DNA from: Candidatus Altarchaeales archaeon
Lineage (GTDB): Archaea; Altiarchaeota; Altiarchaeia; IMC4; SCGC-AAA252-I15
Direction of reading: 5' to 3'
DNA: 14,480 bases
Assembly (NCBI GenBank): GCA_014729705.1
Contig: WJJK01000149.1
Coordinates: 1 to 14,480 of the forward strand
Part shown: piece after piece, positions 13,901-14,480 of the stretch
Position numbering within the stretch: the stretch's first letter is position 1
Layout: every line of letters begins with the position of its first letter
Notes under the pieces: generated by a model
The model's database searches: none
What the model was told of the DNA's origin: nothing
What the model saw: the letters and a program-made list of their open reading frames with translations, nothing else
Translations under genes and position numbers: made by a program

Positions 13901-14480
13901 TTATCCTATTTTTTTGACTAATTCGATTATCCTGTTTGAGTATCCCCATTCATTGTCGTACCAGCTTAGGATTTTAACCAGGTTTCCGCCTGAAACCATT
14001 GTGGCTTTAGCGTCGAAGATGCTTGAATGGGGGTTGCCTAGGATGTCTGTTGAGACAAGGGGTTCCTCGGAGTATTCAAGCACTCCCCTCAGCTCACCCT
14101 CAGAAGCTTTCCTCATGGCAGCGTTCACTTCGTCTACGGTCACGTCTTTTTTCAGCACTGCAACAAGGTCCACCAGGCTTCCGTCGGGCACGGGGACGCG
14201 TATGGCCATCCCGTCAAGTTTGCCCTGCATTGTGGGTATGACTTTTCCTGTTGCTTTGGCCGCGCCCGTGGTTGTGGGTATTATGTTGACTGCGGCGGCC
14301 CGGGATCTCCTAAGATCCTTGTGGGGGGCGTCAACGATCCTCTGATCGCCTGTGTAACCGTGGATGGTGGTCATAAGACCCTTCTCTATTCCGAACTCGT
14401 TTTCCAGTACGTGCACCACAGGAACAAGACAGTTGGTTGTGCATGAAGCATTATCCAAGACTTTGACTTGGGAGGCTTCG
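13901..14480 (-). CDS. gap: Glyceraldehyde-3-phosphate dehydrogenase, bacterial type I (partial, N-terminus outside window)
   Basis: This is the C-terminal 192 codons of a phosphorylating GAPDH, which interconverts glyceraldehyde 3-phosphate and 1,3-bisphosphoglycerate. The catalytic Cys is in ASCTTNC, and the catalytic His in TIHGYTGDQ. DLRRSRAAAVNIIPTTTGAA and SWYDNEWGYSNR are hallmarks of the bacterial/eukaryotic class I enzyme. Classical archaeal GAPDH belongs to a different, very divergent class, so this gene points to an exchanged glycolytic step. The frame runs open to the right edge of the window, so the cofactor-binding N-terminal domain, and with it NAD or NADP preference, cannot be judged. 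The antiporter gene lies 35 bases downstream on the same strand. Confidence 0.95.
   Translation of the reverse strand, partial: EASQVKVLDNASCTTNCLVPVVHVLENEFGIEKGLMTTIHGYTGDQRIVDAPHKDLRRSRAAAVNIIPTTTGAAKATGKVIPTMQGKLDGMAIRVPVPDGSLVDLVAVLKKDVTVDEVNAAMRKASEGELRGVLEYSEEPLVSTDILGNPHSSIFDAKATMVSGGNLVKILSWYDNEWGYSNRIIELVKKIG

Noticed and set aside
13866..13949. N-terminal extension of the antiporter by 28 residues
   Set aside because: It would overlap the end of the GAPDH gene, is polar and low in family resemblance, and the ATG at 13865 precedes the first membrane helix directly.

Overview
The window comes from an archaeon. The evidence is ribosomal protein eL34 next to an archaeal-type cytidylate kinase, a class III (pilin-like) signal peptide with the QSALEF motif, an archaellin, a tRNA-Val gene that does not encode CCA, TATA-box/leaderless promoter geometry, T-rich terminators without hairpins, and mixed ATG/GTG/TTG starts with GGTG-type ribosome binding sites. 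The lineage cannot be fixed from the sequence. The gene mix suits a euryarchaeal, Altiarchaeota-like or DPANN-like organism. A bacterial-type GAPDH at the right edge points to gene transfer somewhere in its history.

Layout. Positions 4-893 hold eL34 and cytidylate kinase, overlapping by ATGA, at the end of a translation-related cluster. Positions 922-4967 form a tight co-directional run: a pilin-like protein with its own TATA box, a multi-pass membrane protein built around a degenerate spermidine-synthase-like domain, a radical SAM protein of the AmmeMemoRadiSam (AmrS) type that carries a twin-arginine N-terminus, and a small TPR protein. This is the best candidate in the window for an undescribed system, probably acting at the cell envelope. 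Positions 4962-5050 carry four back-to-back small inverted repeats, followed by tRNA-Val(UAC) on the minus strand and a solitary archaellin gene on the minus strand. The archaellin diverges from a Nudix hydrolase at 5907.

Positions 6380-9729 hold AMP-forming acetyl-CoA synthetase, preceded by an eight-codon leader ORF whose stop overlaps a GTG start, and an OFA-family MFS transporter. Together they could be an acetate (or other short carboxylate) uptake and activation pair. Positions 9798-12681 hold three hydrolases: a membrane-anchored sulfatase-like protein with Thr where sulfatases have Cys/Ser, a cysteine hydrolase of the isochorismatase family, and an exported calcineurin-like phosphoesterase overlapping the previous gene by ATGA. 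On the minus strand, a CPA2-type cation/proton antiporter (12678-13865) lies downstream of a partial bacterial-type GAPDH (13901-14480). The antiporter and phosphoesterase genes converge and overlap at their stop codons.

No CRISPR array, insertion sequence, phage gene or attachment site was seen. No gene-free stretch exceeds about 110 bases.
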